Positions 8,054 through 16,549 of a stretch of 64,000 bases of DNA are shown piece after piece. A model generated the notes under the pieces. It was not told the DNA's origin, made no database searches, and saw nothing but the letters and a program-made list of their open reading frames with translations. The position numbers and the translations under genes are program-made. Position 1 is the stretch's first letter. Each line of letters starts with the position of its first letter. The stretch lies in assembly GCA_021769625.1 (NCBI GenBank), contig JAETSN010000015.1, positions 1 to 64,000 of the forward strand, written 5' to 3'. The DNA is from [Clostridium] symbiosum. GTDB lineage: Bacteria > Bacillota > Clostridia > Lachnospirales > Lachnospiraceae.

Positions 8054-9710
8054 AGATATTGACGGAAATGCAAAGATAAAACAGGCATTCGCAAGCGCCG
8101 TTCCTGATATCTGTGATGTGATCCTCTCCGACTGTGAAAAAGAGAAAGGTAAGGTGATCGTGATGGCAGAGACAAAGAAAAAGAGAAATGCTGTAAAATA
8201 TATGATGGCGGCGGCAAGCCTGTTTGTCCTGATCGGGGCAGGCGCTTTGTTGTTAAATATCTATCAGGTGAATTACGCCGTGGATTCCATCATATCTCTG
8301 GATGTGAACCCGAGTATTCAAATTACGGTGAACGAAAAGGAGAGGGTGCTGGATGTTGCGGCGCTGAACAAAGACGGAGAGATCGTGATCGGAGATATGG
8401 ATTTTTCGGGGAGCGATATCGATGTGACGGTCAATGCCCTGATCGGTTCCATGCTGCGGAACGGCTATCTGAATGAACTTGCAAATTCCATCCTGATCAG
8501 TGTGGATAACAGCGATCCGGCGAAGGGAAGCCTGCTGCAGGAAAAGCTGACGGAGGAAGTGAACCAGCTGCTGGAGGCGGACGGATTTTTCGGTGCGGTG
8601 CTGGGGCAGACTATCACCGACAACAATACATTGAAACAACAGGCGGATCAGTATGGTATTTCCACCGGAAAAGCGCAGCTTATCGAACAAATTCTGAACA
8701 GTACGGAAGGACATACTTTTGAGGAACTGGCGCCTCTCTCCATCAATGAGCTGAATCTGATCATCGCATCCGGGGCAGCGGATATGGAGAAAGTTTCGAC
8801 TTTTGGCAATGCCAGTGACAAAGCGTATATCGGAGAGGAAAAGGCGAAGGAGATCGCTTATGCCCATGCAAAAGTCACGGCGCAGGATATTGCTTTTTGC
8901 GAAGTGGATATGGATGTGGAAAAGGGCGTCATGGTCTACGAGCTGGATTTTAAGTGTAACGGTTATGAATATGAGTATGACATTGACGCCCGGACCGGGG
9001 ATATCGTGAAAAACAAGAAAGAGATCGACGACGATATGCCTGTGGGAACACAGACGCCGGCGGATGGAACAACGCAGACTGGAACCGGAAATGGGGTGCC
9101 GTCAGGGGGAACAACATCGCCTTCAAATGATCAGGGAACTTCCCAGGGCGGAAACAGCGGAGCATCTTCCGCGGTTATCACATCGGAACGGGCGAAGGAG
9201 ATCGCTTTAAACCATGCGGGCCTGACGGCGGATGCAGTCTATTTCGAAAAAGCGGAGCTGGATTACGATAATGGCATACAGATCTACGAACTGGAATTTA
9301 AGAGCAGCGGCTATGAATATGAGTATGATATCAATGCCCAAACCGGCGATATCGTGAAAAATAAGAAAGAGGCCGATGATGATATGCCGGGAAACGCGCA
9401 GACGCCTTCTGGTGGAATATACTATCATCACCCGGAGCAGAATCACGGGGAGGATCACCATGATGCCTTCGTGCCGGCAGGGAACGACGGAACGGTTTCG
9501 GGGACTATCACGCTGGAACAGGCGAAAGAGATCGCCCTAAACCATGCAGGCCTGACGGCGGATGCGGTCTATTTTGAAAAGGCAAAGCTGGATCAGGATG
9601 GCGGCATGCAGATCTATGAAGTGGAATTTAAAAGCGGCAATGCGGAGTATGAATATGAGATCGACGCGGTGACAGGCGCCGTTCGGGATTACGAGTGGGA
9701 TTACGATTAA
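8043..9710 (+). CDS. RsgI-like membrane anti-sigma factor with three PepSY domains
   Basis: A 555-residue single-pass membrane protein. A short cytoplasmic N-terminus (1-50) should bind the sigma factor. A membrane helix (52-74, MMAAASLFVLIGAGALLLNIYQV) is followed by the RsgI-type periplasmic motif VDSIISLDVNPSIQITVNEKERVLD. The C-terminal half carries three PepSY units near residues 262-327, 379-445 and 489-553. Each reads like AKEIALNHAGLTADAVYFEKAELD and ends YEYEYDINAQTGDIV. Gly/Thr/Ser-rich linkers separate them, one with a His-rich stretch (YYHHPEQNH). Units 2 and 3 are nearly identical in DNA as well, suggesting recent duplication. It overlaps the sigma gene and a strong terminator follows. 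RsgI proteins normally partner SigI; here the partner looks like an ECF sigma factor. Confidence 0.82.
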   Translation: MGNRDIDGNAKIKQAFASAVPDICDVILSDCEKEKGKVIVMAETKKKRNAVKYMMAAASLFVLIGAGALLLNIYQVNYAVDSIISLDVNPSIQITVNEKERVLDVAALNKDGEIVIGDMDFSGSDIDVTVNALIGSMLRNGYLNELANSILISVDNSDPAKGSLLQEKLTEEVNQLLEADGFFGAVLGQTITDNNTLKQQADQYGISTGKAQLIEQILNSTEGHTFEELAPLSINELNLIIASGAADMEKVSTFGNASDKAYIGEEKAKEIAYAHAKVTAQDIAFCEVDMDVEKGVMVYELDFKCNGYEYEYDIDARTGDIVKNKKEIDDDMPVGTQTPADGTTQTGTGNGVPSGGTTSPSNDQGTSQGGNSGASSAVITSERAKEIALNHAGLTADAVYFEKAELDYDNGIQIYELEFKSSGYEYEYDINAQTGDIVKNKKEADDDMPGNAQTPSGGIYYHHPEQNHGEDHHDAFVPAGNDGTVSGTITLEQAKEIALNHAGLTADAVYFEKAKLDQDGGMQIYEVEFKSGNAEYEYEIDAVTGAVRDYEWDYD

Positions 9711-9732
9711 GGTGATATGATTTAATTTTTAT

Positions 9733-9775
9733 AGCGGGCATACCGGAAAAGAATATCCGGTGTGCCCGCTGTTTT
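9733..9775 (+). terminator. Strong rho-independent terminator after the anti-sigma gene
   Basis: AGCGGGCATACCGGA pairs with TCCGGTGTGCCCGCT (15 positions, one G-T) and is followed by GTTTT. Confidence 0.85.
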
Positions 9776-9862
9776 ACGCGGATGAACACTTTACGAGCCG
9801 GATATTTCATGATAAAATAAGGGTTAAACAGTAATAAATGCCAGAAGGAGGTAGAAACGGGT

Positions 9863-10864
9863 ATGGCTTATATTGACAATATAAAGGAGAAGGCGAGGAA
9901 GGACAAAAAAACGATCGTCCTGCCGGAGTCAAACGACAAGAGAACATTGATCGCTGCGTCCCATATCCTTGAGGAGGGGATTGCCGACATCATTATGGTG
10001 GGGGATGAGGAAAAGATCATGGACGGCGCCGGCTGGCTGGAGATCGAACTGGACGGCGTCACGGTGGTGAATCCCGAAAAGTGTGAGAAGTTTGACGAGT
10101 ATGTGAATCTGCTGTATGAGACCAGAAAATCAAAGGGGATGACGATAGAAAAAGCGACGGAGATCCTGAAAAACGATTATCTGACCTTCGGCGTGATCAT
10201 GGTGAAGGCGAACGATGCGGACGGTATGGTGGCGGGGGCATGCCATGCGACGGCTGATACGCTGCGCCCTTCCCTGCAGATCTTAAAGACGGCGCCCGGC
10301 GTCAAGCTGGTGTCAGGATTTTTCATCATGGATGTGCCGAACTGCGCTTACGGCGACGGCGGGACGTTCCTGTTTGCGGACTGCGGCTTAAATCAGGACC
10401 CGACAGCGGAAGAACTGGCGGCGATCGCGGATTCCTCCGCGAGAAGTTTTCAGAACCTGGTAGGCAGCAAGCCGATCATCGCGATGTTGTCCCACTCCAC
10501 AAAGGGCAGCGCCAGGCACGCGCTGGTGGACAAGGTTGTGGAAGCAACGAAGATCGCCCACGAGCAGTATCCGAACCTGACACTGGACGGCGAACTGCAG
10601 CTTGACGCGGCGCTGGATGCCAAGGTGGCAAAGACGAAAGGGGCGCTCAGCGATGTGACGGGCAAGGCAAATGTTCTGATCTTCCCGAATCTGGACTGCG
10701 GCAATATCGGCTACAAACTGGTGCAGAGGCTGGCGAAGGCTGAAGCCTACGGTCCCATGCTGCAGGGTATCGCAAAACCGGTGAATGACCTCTCCAGAGG
10801 TTGTTCCTGGGAGGATATCGTGGGCGTTGTGGCACTGACGGCGGTGCAGGCGCAGATCATGTAG
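9863..10864 (+). CDS. pta: Phosphate acetyltransferase
   Basis: A 333-residue enzyme of the short, single-domain Pta class. It interconverts acetyl-CoA and acetyl phosphate, the first step of acetate formation with ATP yield. Recognisable segments are KKTIVLPESNDKRTLIAA at the N-terminus, MVAGACHATADTLRPSLQILKTAPGV in the middle and MLSHSTKGSA, then the typical C-terminus PVNDLSRGCSWEDIVGVVALTAVQAQ. The start ATG follows AGAAGGAGG. It lies directly upstream of ackA, the usual Firmicute pairing, separated by a 160-bp spacer. It ends with TAG at the normal family length, which shows that TAG is a stop codon in this genome. Confidence 0.97.
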   Translation: MAYIDNIKEKARKDKKTIVLPESNDKRTLIAASHILEEGIADIIMVGDEEKIMDGAGWLEIELDGVTVVNPEKCEKFDEYVNLLYETRKSKGMTIEKATEILKNDYLTFGVIMVKANDADGMVAGACHATADTLRPSLQILKTAPGVKLVSGFFIMDVPNCAYGDGGTFLFADCGLNQDPTAEELAAIADSSARSFQNLVGSKPIIAMLSHSTKGSARHALVDKVVEATKIAHEQYPNLTLDGELQLDAALDAKVAKTKGALSDVTGKANVLIFPNLDCGNIGYKLVQRLAKAEAYGPMLQGIAKPVNDLSRGCSWEDIVGVVALTAVQAQIM

Positions 10865-10882
10865 TGGTCGCAAAGAAAAAAC

Positions 10883-10906
10883 AAGCGGCTGCGGAGCAGA
10901 CATTTG
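10883..10906 (+). repeat. Short intergenic repeat E3, copy 1
   Basis: AAGCGGCTGCGGAGCAGACA plus TTTG recurs with one mismatch at 63665-63688. Both copies are in spacers, here between pta and ackA. The function is unknown. Confidence 0.5.
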
Positions 10907-11024
10907 TTTTTCTGGACCGCTAACGAGCAAACGTCCGATGAAATCGGACAGTGAGTGCGTAAGCGTGGGTTTGCGAGTATGAAGAATCGCGTAAAGAAAA
11001 AAATAGGAATCGAGGTATGAGACA

Positions 11025-12218
11025 ATGAAAATATTAGTGATAAACTGCGGCAGTTCTTCTTTAAAGTTTCAGTTGATCGACTCTGAGACGGAGGCTGTGA
11101 TCGCGAAGGGGTTATGTGAGAGGATCGGTATGGACGGGAGCCAGCTTATTTATACGTCCGCAGGCGGTGAAAAGCAGGTGACGGTTTCCCCTATGGAAGA
11201 TCATAAAAAGGCTGTCAGCCTTGTGATCGGCGCGCTGACAGACGAAAAAACAGGTGTGCTTTCCTCTCTTTCCGAGATCGACGCGGTGGGGCACAGGCTG
11301 GTACACGGCGGGGAGAAATTTGCTTCCTCCACGTTGATCAACGAGGAAGTGATCGCGGCGATCACGGAGTGCAACGATCTTGCGCCGTTACATAATCCGG
11401 CGAATCTGATTGGTATCCGCGCCTGTCAGGAGCTGATGCCGGGCGTGCCGCAGGCGGGTGTGTTTGATACAGCGTTCCACCAGACCATGCCGGAGGAGGC
11501 TTATCTGTACGGCATCCCTTATGAATATTATGAGAAGTACAGGATCAGGAGGTACGGTTTCCACGGGACAAGCCATTCTTATGTATCGAAGAGGGCGGCG
11601 GATATGCTGGGGAAAGCCTATGAGGATGTAAAGGTGATCGTCTGCCATCTGGGCAACGGGGCATCTGTATCAGCAGTGAAAAACGGAAAGTGTGTGGACA
11701 CTTCCATGGGCCTCACGCCGCTCGAGGGGTTGATCATGGGAACAAGATCCGGCGATATCGATCCGGCGATCATTGAGTTCCTTGCCCACAAAGAAGGGAT
11801 GAGCATCGATGAGATCATGTCGATCCTGAATAAGAAGTCCGGGATGTACGGGCTTTCCGGCTATCTTTCTTCCGATTCGAGAGACCTGCATGCGGCCTGT
11901 GAAGAAGGAAAACCGGAAGGGATCAGGACTGTGAAAGCATTCTGCTACAGGGTGGCAAAATATATCGGCGCGTATACGGCGGCTATGAACGGTGTGGATG
12001 CGGTCTGCTTCACCGCAGGTATCGGCGAGAATTCCCCGGAGACGAGGGAGGCTGTCTGTGAATACCTTGGGTATCTGGGAATCTCGATAGATAAGGAGCA
12101 GAATAAGAAGCGCGGTGAGGATGTAGTGATCTCCACTGCGGACAGCAAAGTGAAAGTTATGGTGATACCGACAAACGAAGAGCTGGCGATCGCAAGGGAG
12201 ACGGCGGCGCTGGTGTAA
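11025..12218 (+). CDS. ackA: Acetate kinase
   Basis: A 397-residue enzyme that makes ATP and acetate from acetyl phosphate. It starts MKILVINCGSSSLKFQLID (phosphate-binding motif of the ASKHA fold). It contains GHRLVHGGEKF, the catalytic-site segment VFDTAFHQTMP, RRYGFHGTSHSYV, the signature VIVCHLGNGASV, and FTAGIGENSPETRE near the C-terminus. Full family length. It lies downstream of pta on the same strand and is probably cotranscribed. The upstream spacer carries repeat E3 and a small inverted repeat (GTCCGAT/ATCGGAC), which may affect the balance of the two products. Confidence 0.97.
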   Translation: MKILVINCGSSSLKFQLIDSETEAVIAKGLCERIGMDGSQLIYTSAGGEKQVTVSPMEDHKKAVSLVIGALTDEKTGVLSSLSEIDAVGHRLVHGGEKFASSTLINEEVIAAITECNDLAPLHNPANLIGIRACQELMPGVPQAGVFDTAFHQTMPEEAYLYGIPYEYYEKYRIRRYGFHGTSHSYVSKRAADMLGKAYEDVKVIVCHLGNGASVSAVKNGKCVDTSMGLTPLEGLIMGTRSGDIDPAIIEFLAHKEGMSIDEIMSILNKKSGMYGLSGYLSSDSRDLHAACEEGKPEGIRTVKAFCYRVAKYIGAYTAAMNGVDAVCFTAGIGENSPETREAVCEYLGYLGISIDKEQNKKRGEDVVISTADSKVKVMVIPTNEELAIARETAALV

Positions 12219-12266
12219 AGAGGATTGGATTAATGCCGATTTTGCAAGATTTTGGTAAGAAATGTG

Positions 12267-12295
12267 TTGACAAAATATTGCACAGTGGGTATAAT
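12267..12295 (+). promoter_or_regulatory. Consensus sigma-A promoter for yceD-rpmF
   Basis: TTGACA (12267-12272), a 17-bp spacer and TATAAT (12290-12295): a full consensus match, 28 bp upstream of the yceD start. Strong expression fits a ribosomal protein operon. Confidence 0.85.
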
Positions 12296-12322
12296 GATTG
12301 GGTGCGTGAATAGGAGCTTTCT

Positions 12323-12844
12323 ATGTTGGTGAATTTGACGGAACTGTTTGCTTCGCAGGCGGGACATAAGGAAACAAAAGAGATTATGTCTGAGCTGGAG
12401 GTATTCAGGAGCGGTACGGAAAGTTTTCGGATACTGCGGAAAACACCTGTAACCTTTGTGTTTACGAATCTTGCCCCGGGCAGGGTGCGTGTGGAAGGGG
12501 AGGCGGAAGTTGTGCTGAACATGCAGTGCAGCAGATGCCTGAAGGATGTGGAGCAGGAGATACAGCTTTCCTTTACAGTGGATGTGGTATCGCCTGAGGT
12601 TCCGCTCGAGGAGGCTGATGACCAGACTTTTATGGAAGGATATCAGCTGAATGTGGAAAGCCTGCTGAGTAACGAAATATTGATGAGCCTGCCGACCAAG
12701 GTTTTATGCAGACCGGACTGCAAAGGAATTTGCAGGGTGTGCGGAAAGGATCTGAACTTGGGAGAATGTGGATGCGATACCTTCGTTCCGGACCCCAGGA
12801 TGGCGGCGATAAAGGATATCTTTAACGCGAATAAGGAGGTGTAA
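12323..12844 (+). CDS. yceD: YceD/DUF177 family protein
   Basis: A 173-residue protein of the DUF177 family, which almost always precedes rpmF. In E. coli the homologue affects 23S rRNA accumulation; in Firmicutes the role is less clear. Diagnostic segments are CSRCLKDVEQEIQLSF at residues 73-88 and the cysteine-rich C-terminus LCRPDCKGICRVCGKDLNLGECGCD, which probably binds a metal. The start ATG follows AGGAG. It is separated from rpmF by 3 bp, so they are one operon. Confidence 0.9.
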   Translation: MLVNLTELFASQAGHKETKEIMSELEVFRSGTESFRILRKTPVTFVFTNLAPGRVRVEGEAEVVLNMQCSRCLKDVEQEIQLSFTVDVVSPEVPLEEADDQTFMEGYQLNVESLLSNEILMSLPTKVLCRPDCKGICRVCGKDLNLGECGCDTFVPDPRMAAIKDIFNANKEV

Positions 12845-12847
12845 CGT

Positions 12848-13030
12848 ATGTCTATTTGTCCCAAGAATAAATCTTCCCGTTCGAGAAGAGACAAGAGGAG
12901 AGCAAACTGGAAGATGACTGCTCCGACTCTGGTAAAATGCAGCAAGTGCGGCGCGCTGATGGTGCCCCACAGAGTATGCAAGAACTGCGGTTCTTACAAT
13001 AAGCGGGAAATCGTAAATGTAGAAGCGTAA
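12848..13030 (+). CDS. rpmF: 50S ribosomal protein L32
   Basis: A 60-residue protein of the large ribosomal subunit. It shows the basic N-terminus CPKNKSSRSRRDKRRANWKM and a zinc-binding four-cysteine pattern, CSKCGALMVPHRVCKNCG, i.e. the zinc (C+) paralogue. The ATG follows AAGGAGGTGTAAC, which overlaps the end of yceD. A terminator follows immediately. Confidence 0.97.
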   Translation: MSICPKNKSSRSRRDKRRANWKMTAPTLVKCSKCGALMVPHRVCKNCGSYNKREIVNVEA

Positions 13031-13048
13031 GATGATGTAAAATGAAAT

Positions 13049-13086
13049 GAGAGCTTTCCGGTGGACGGGAGGCTCTCTTTTATTTT
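13049..13086 (+). terminator. Rho-independent terminator after rpmF
   Basis: GAGAGCTTTCCG pairs with CGGGAGGCTCTC (G-T pairs allowed) and is followed by TTTTATTTT. It lies between convergent genes and may serve both. Confidence 0.8.
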
Positions 13087-13101
13087 GCATTGAATGGATC
13101 C

Positions 13102-14139
13102 TCATATATCGATATTGGCCGCCAGTTTGATCTGAATGTCAGTGAACAGGCGGTTTTTGGCGGGGGAACGGCCTTCGACCAGATAGTCGAACAATACGGA
13201 CATGGCCATTCGGCCCTGCCGCACAGGCTGTTGGCAGATCGTGGCGGAGATGATCCCTTCCCGTACCAAATCTCTGGTAGTGGGGATATCATCAAAAGAA
13301 ATTGTCTGGATGTGACGGCCTGACTCTGCCAATTCGCTTTTGATGGCATTGCCGGCTCCGTAGACGCCGCCCGCGACCAGAAACAGGGCATCGATCTGCG
13401 GATATTTTTGCAGCATGACTCTGGTCACATAATAAGCTTCCATCTCGTTATCCCGGCTTTCCGCAATATCTATAATCTGCATGCCGGGATAGTGGCTGAT
13501 ATACTGTCGGAATCCATTGACGCGGTCCGCATGCGACCTTGCCTTGGAAAAACCGGTGACAATGCCGATATTGCATTTCCCGCCGGTAAACAGCCGCATC
13601 AGATTGGCGGCTGTCTGTCCGCACATATAAAAATCATTTCCGACATAGCAGAAGAGAGGCTCAAACCCCGGAATGTCCGTGTTGACGGTGACAACGGGAA
13701 TGCCGTTCTCGTTTAAGGAAACCAGCCTGTTGTAAACTGTTTCGTCAATCGTGGGCTGGATCACCAACGCGCAGATCCCCTCCGACAAAAGGGAGTCGAT
13801 CTGCTTAAGCTGCTGTTCTGCCTCAAATGGAACACTTCTTAAGAGTACGCCTATCCCGTATTGCTTAAATTCTTCTGCTTTCTGCAGGATACCTTCATTG
13901 AGCTGATCAAAAAAAGCATTATCCGACTGGATGATGATGCAGCCGATCTTGAAATTTTTCTGCTGCGTTACCAGAGCCTGTCCGGCAAGATTCGGGCGAT
14001 AGCCGTATTCTTCCAGAAGAGCCTGTACGCGCTGTCTGGTTTCTGGATTTACATCTTTGCAGTTATTGATTACGCGCCCGACAGTTGACCGGGAGACGCC
14101 TGCCAAACGGGCGATCATGCTTTGTGTCACGGAAGTCAT
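13102..14139 (-). CDS. LacI family transcriptional regulator
   Basis: A 345-residue regulator when started at the complement of ATG 14139, which has AAAGGAG 8 nt upstream; the ORF start at 14160 lacks one. The N-terminal helix-turn-helix reads SMIARLAGVSRSTVGRVINNCKDVNPETRQRV. A periplasmic-binding-protein-like domain follows (IGCIIIQSDNAFFDQLNEGIL to the C-terminus), which should bind the inducer. It is divergent from the ribose-type ABC importer, whose promoter carries a CG-centred palindrome at the start site, as LacI-family operators usually do. It is therefore probably the local repressor of the importer. Confidence 0.9.
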   Translation of the reverse strand: MTSVTQSMIARLAGVSRSTVGRVINNCKDVNPETRQRVQALLEEYGYRPNLAGQALVTQQKNFKIGCIIIQSDNAFFDQLNEGILQKAEEFKQYGIGVLLRSVPFEAEQQLKQIDSLLSEGICALVIQPTIDETVYNRLVSLNENGIPVVTVNTDIPGFEPLFCYVGNDFYMCGQTAANLMRLFTGGKCNIGIVTGFSKARSHADRVNGFRQYISHYPGMQIIDIAESRDNEMEAYYVTRVMLQKYPQIDALFLVAGGVYGAGNAIKSELAESGRHIQTISFDDIPTTRDLVREGIISATICQQPVRQGRMAMSVLFDYLVEGRSPAKNRLFTDIQIKLAANIDI

Positions 14140-14338
14140 GGTATAACTCCTTTCATTCAAATGATAGCATGTAAAACTGATAAAGTCAAAGCAGAAGAAA
14201 AACCAAAAAAATCAGGCACGAGACCGAAATAGATGCGTGAAAGATGAAAAAATAAACAGAAAAGGTAAAAAATTGAATAAAAATAGATGAAAAAAATTGT
14301 TGAATTTATACGAAATTAAGAAAAAAACAGAAAAGTAC

Positions 14339-14387
14339 TTGAAAAAATCTATTTTTAGTGATTATATTTATATATGGTCACGTGACC
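14339..14387 (+). promoter_or_regulatory. Promoter and LacI-type operator of the ABC importer operon
   Basis: TTGAAA (14339-14344), 17-bp spacer and TTATAT (14362-14367). A perfect 12-bp palindrome GGTCACGTGACC (14376-14387) sits where transcription should start, with the central CG typical of LacI-family operators. The rest of the 284-bp spacer is AT-rich with no other clear signal. Confidence 0.75.
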
Positions 14388-14423
14388 GGTAAATAGAGCA
14401 GAAAGAAGAAAGGGGTATTGGAT

Positions 14424-15368
14424 GTGAAAACGTGGAAGAGGATTATGCAGATAAAGGAGGCGCCGATTTTTCTTGTTTTGGTGTGCGGATGTATTGCGGT
14501 CGGTTTGCTGACTCCGTATTTTTTTTCGGTGAGCAACATTTTTAATGTTCTCAGACAGATATCGATCTACGCGATCCTTGCGGTAGGAGAAGCATTGATC
14601 ATTATTACGGGTGAGATAGATCTCTCCATCGGCTATATGATGGGACTGTGCGGTGTGATCGCAGCACTGTGTGCAAAGGCGGGTATTCCGCCTGTATTGA
14701 TTCTTTTGATCACGGTAGCTTTTGGCATCTGTATGTCCAGCATTTCCGGTGCGCTTATCACCAGATTCGGCATTAATTCTTTTATAGCGACGCTGGGGCT
14801 GCAGAACATCTGCCGCGGTATTTCCCTCTTGCTGACCGGAGGCATTTCCATTATGGTAAAAAATCCTATTACCGCACTGGGCAGCGGCTATTTCGGCCCT
14901 ATGCCGCTTTGTTCTGTTATCATGCTGCTGGTGATAGCTGTATTTGCGCTTTTTGTCAAATATACGCAGCTTGGCAGAAATATTTTTGCGGTCGGAAGCA
15001 ATTTTAATGCAGCCAGATTTTCCGGTGTTAACAGCAATGCGGTGAAACAGGCGGTTTTTGCTATTTCAGGGGCGTTGGTGGGACTGAGCGGTGTGATCTC
15101 CTATGGAACGCTGAAAGCTGCCGATCCGACAGCGGGAGCAGGTTTTGAACTTGATGCGGTGGCGGCGGTGGTCATTGGCGGCACAAGTATGGCAGGCGGC
15201 GAAGGAACGATCATCGGGGTGCTGATCGGCGCTGCGATCATGGGTGTTCTGAAAAATGCTTTTGTGCTTCTGCATATTTCTGCATACTGGCAGGTTGTGG
15301 TTCTCGGTATAGTGATCATTGCCGCAGTTTTTATTGACAGTGTCAAGAGACTGCGTGCTGATAAATAA
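14424..15368 (+). CDS. Ribose/galactose-type (RbsC-like) ABC transporter permease
   Basis: A 314-residue integral membrane protein with about eight to ten hydrophobic segments. The family signatures are VGEALIIITGEIDLSIGYMMGL and AAVVIGGTSMAGGEGTIIGVLIGAAIMGVL. GTG 14424 is the likely start, 8 nt after AAGGGG; the TTG at 14418 is too close to that site. The order permease, binding protein, ATPase is unusual, since many rbs operons begin with the ATPase. The substrate is unknown; it belongs to the CUT2 class, which carries monosaccharides and some nucleosides. Confidence 0.88.
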   Translation: MKTWKRIMQIKEAPIFLVLVCGCIAVGLLTPYFFSVSNIFNVLRQISIYAILAVGEALIIITGEIDLSIGYMMGLCGVIAALCAKAGIPPVLILLITVAFGICMSSISGALITRFGINSFIATLGLQNICRGISLLLTGGISIMVKNPITALGSGYFGPMPLCSVIMLLVIAVFALFVKYTQLGRNIFAVGSNFNAARFSGVNSNAVKQAVFAISGALVGLSGVISYGTLKAADPTAGAGFELDAVAAVVIGGTSMAGGEGTIIGVLIGAAIMGVLKNAFVLLHISAYWQVVVLGIVIIAAVFIDSVKRLRADK

Positions 15369-15400
15369 TAATAATACCTAAAAAGAAAGAGAGGAAATGT

Positions 15401-16510
15401 ATGAAAAAGAAATTAGCGATGTTACTGACAATGGCACTTGTTTTCTCGCTTACAGCCTGTGGCAGTGAAAAGCCGGCGGAAGCGGAGAGTGAAGCGCCTG
15501 CTGTGGAGAGCGAAGCGTCTTCTGAGGCGGAGGCAAGTGAAGCACCGGCGGAGCCTGAAGAGCCGGCTGCCGAAGAGACACAGGGAACGGAAGAGGAAAT
15601 CCCTTATGGGCATTTTACCGTGGAAAAAGTTTCGGAAGAACCGATCCGCCTTGCGTTTCTGACTTTCCAGTCTAATCCTTTCTTCCTGCAGATCAAGGAA
15701 GGACATGATGCTGTGGCGGAGTACCTGAAAGACTATAATTGTACGGTAGATTACATCAACATGGGTGAGGAGCTGACCAGCGAGAATGTTGTTGCAGGTA
15801 TTGAGAACGCGATCACCATGGAATATGACGGAATTGCAGTCAATCCTGTATTTGACGGTACGAATGAAGTCATCGATAAAGCGGTTGATGCGGGTATCCC
15901 TGTTATCACATATGTTTCAGATGCAACGGTTCCCGGCAAGCGCTTCTGTAACGTCGGCCAGAATGCATACAGTGCAGGGCAGACAGCCGGTGAAGCTATT
16001 GCGGATTATACCGGCGGTGAAGGGAAGATCGCTGTGATCACCGGTGTGTTCGGCGCTGCCCAGCACGAAGACCGTATGAACGGCGCGCTGGATTATCTGA
16101 AGGAAAACTGTCCTGACATCGAAGTGGTAGGTACGGTTGAGAACAAAGACTCTGCTTCCACCGCATATTCCCAGACAATGGACTTTTTGACCGCCAATCC
16201 GGATCTGAAGGTTGTCTATGTGACAGCGGGCGGCACATACGGCGCAGCGCAGGCGATCCAGGAACTGGGAATGACAGGCAAGGTAGGTGTTGTGGGTTAT
16301 GATCATACGCCGGAGAATATGGAATATGTTTATAGCGGCGAGATCGTGGCGGCCGTGTCCCAGGATCCCCAGGGACAGGCATGGGATGCGTTGACCATGC
16401 TGTACAATCACATTGTATCCGGCACGGAATACGAGGAACATTTTGCAACCGACAATATTGTCGTGACGCCTGAGACCGCAGTTGAGATGTACGGTGAATA
16501 TGAAGGCTGA
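15401..16510 (+). CDS. Sugar-type ABC transporter substrate-binding lipoprotein
   Basis: A 369-residue lipoprotein: signal peptide MKKKLAMLLTMALVFSLTAC with lipobox LTAC. An acidic Glu/Ala/Ser-rich linker (residues 22-68) should hold it off the membrane. The type I periplasmic-binding fold follows (IRLAFLTFQSNPFFLQIKEGHDAVAEYL, GIAVNPVFDGTNEVIDKAVDAGIPVITYVSDA, YVTAGGTYGAAQAIQEL). The wording TYGAAQAI and YDHTPENMEY resembles RbsB-like proteins. It is 32 bp downstream of the permease with GAAAGAGAGGAAATGT before the start. The ligand cannot be named from sequence. Confidence 0.9.
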   Translation: MKKKLAMLLTMALVFSLTACGSEKPAEAESEAPAVESEASSEAEASEAPAEPEEPAAEETQGTEEEIPYGHFTVEKVSEEPIRLAFLTFQSNPFFLQIKEGHDAVAEYLKDYNCTVDYINMGEELTSENVVAGIENAITMEYDGIAVNPVFDGTNEVIDKAVDAGIPVITYVSDATVPGKRFCNVGQNAYSAGQTAGEAIADYTGGEGKIAVITGVFGAAQHEDRMNGALDYLKENCPDIEVVGTVENKDSASTAYSQTMDFLTANPDLKVVYVTAGGTYGAAQAIQELGMTGKVGVVGYDHTPENMEYVYSGEIVAAVSQDPQGQAWDALTMLYNHIVSGTEYEEHFATDNIVVTPETAVEMYGEYEG

Positions 16511-16549
16511 TCACAGCAGATTTTTATAACAGACAACAGGAGGCTGGCA

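Noticed and set aside
10862-10864. Possible reassignment of TAG to a sense codon genome-wide
   Set aside because: pta and several other genes (the M56 gene at 4544, SGNH hydrolase, DUF2344, MATE fusion, MalY) end with TAG at normal family lengths, so TAG acts as a stop codon.
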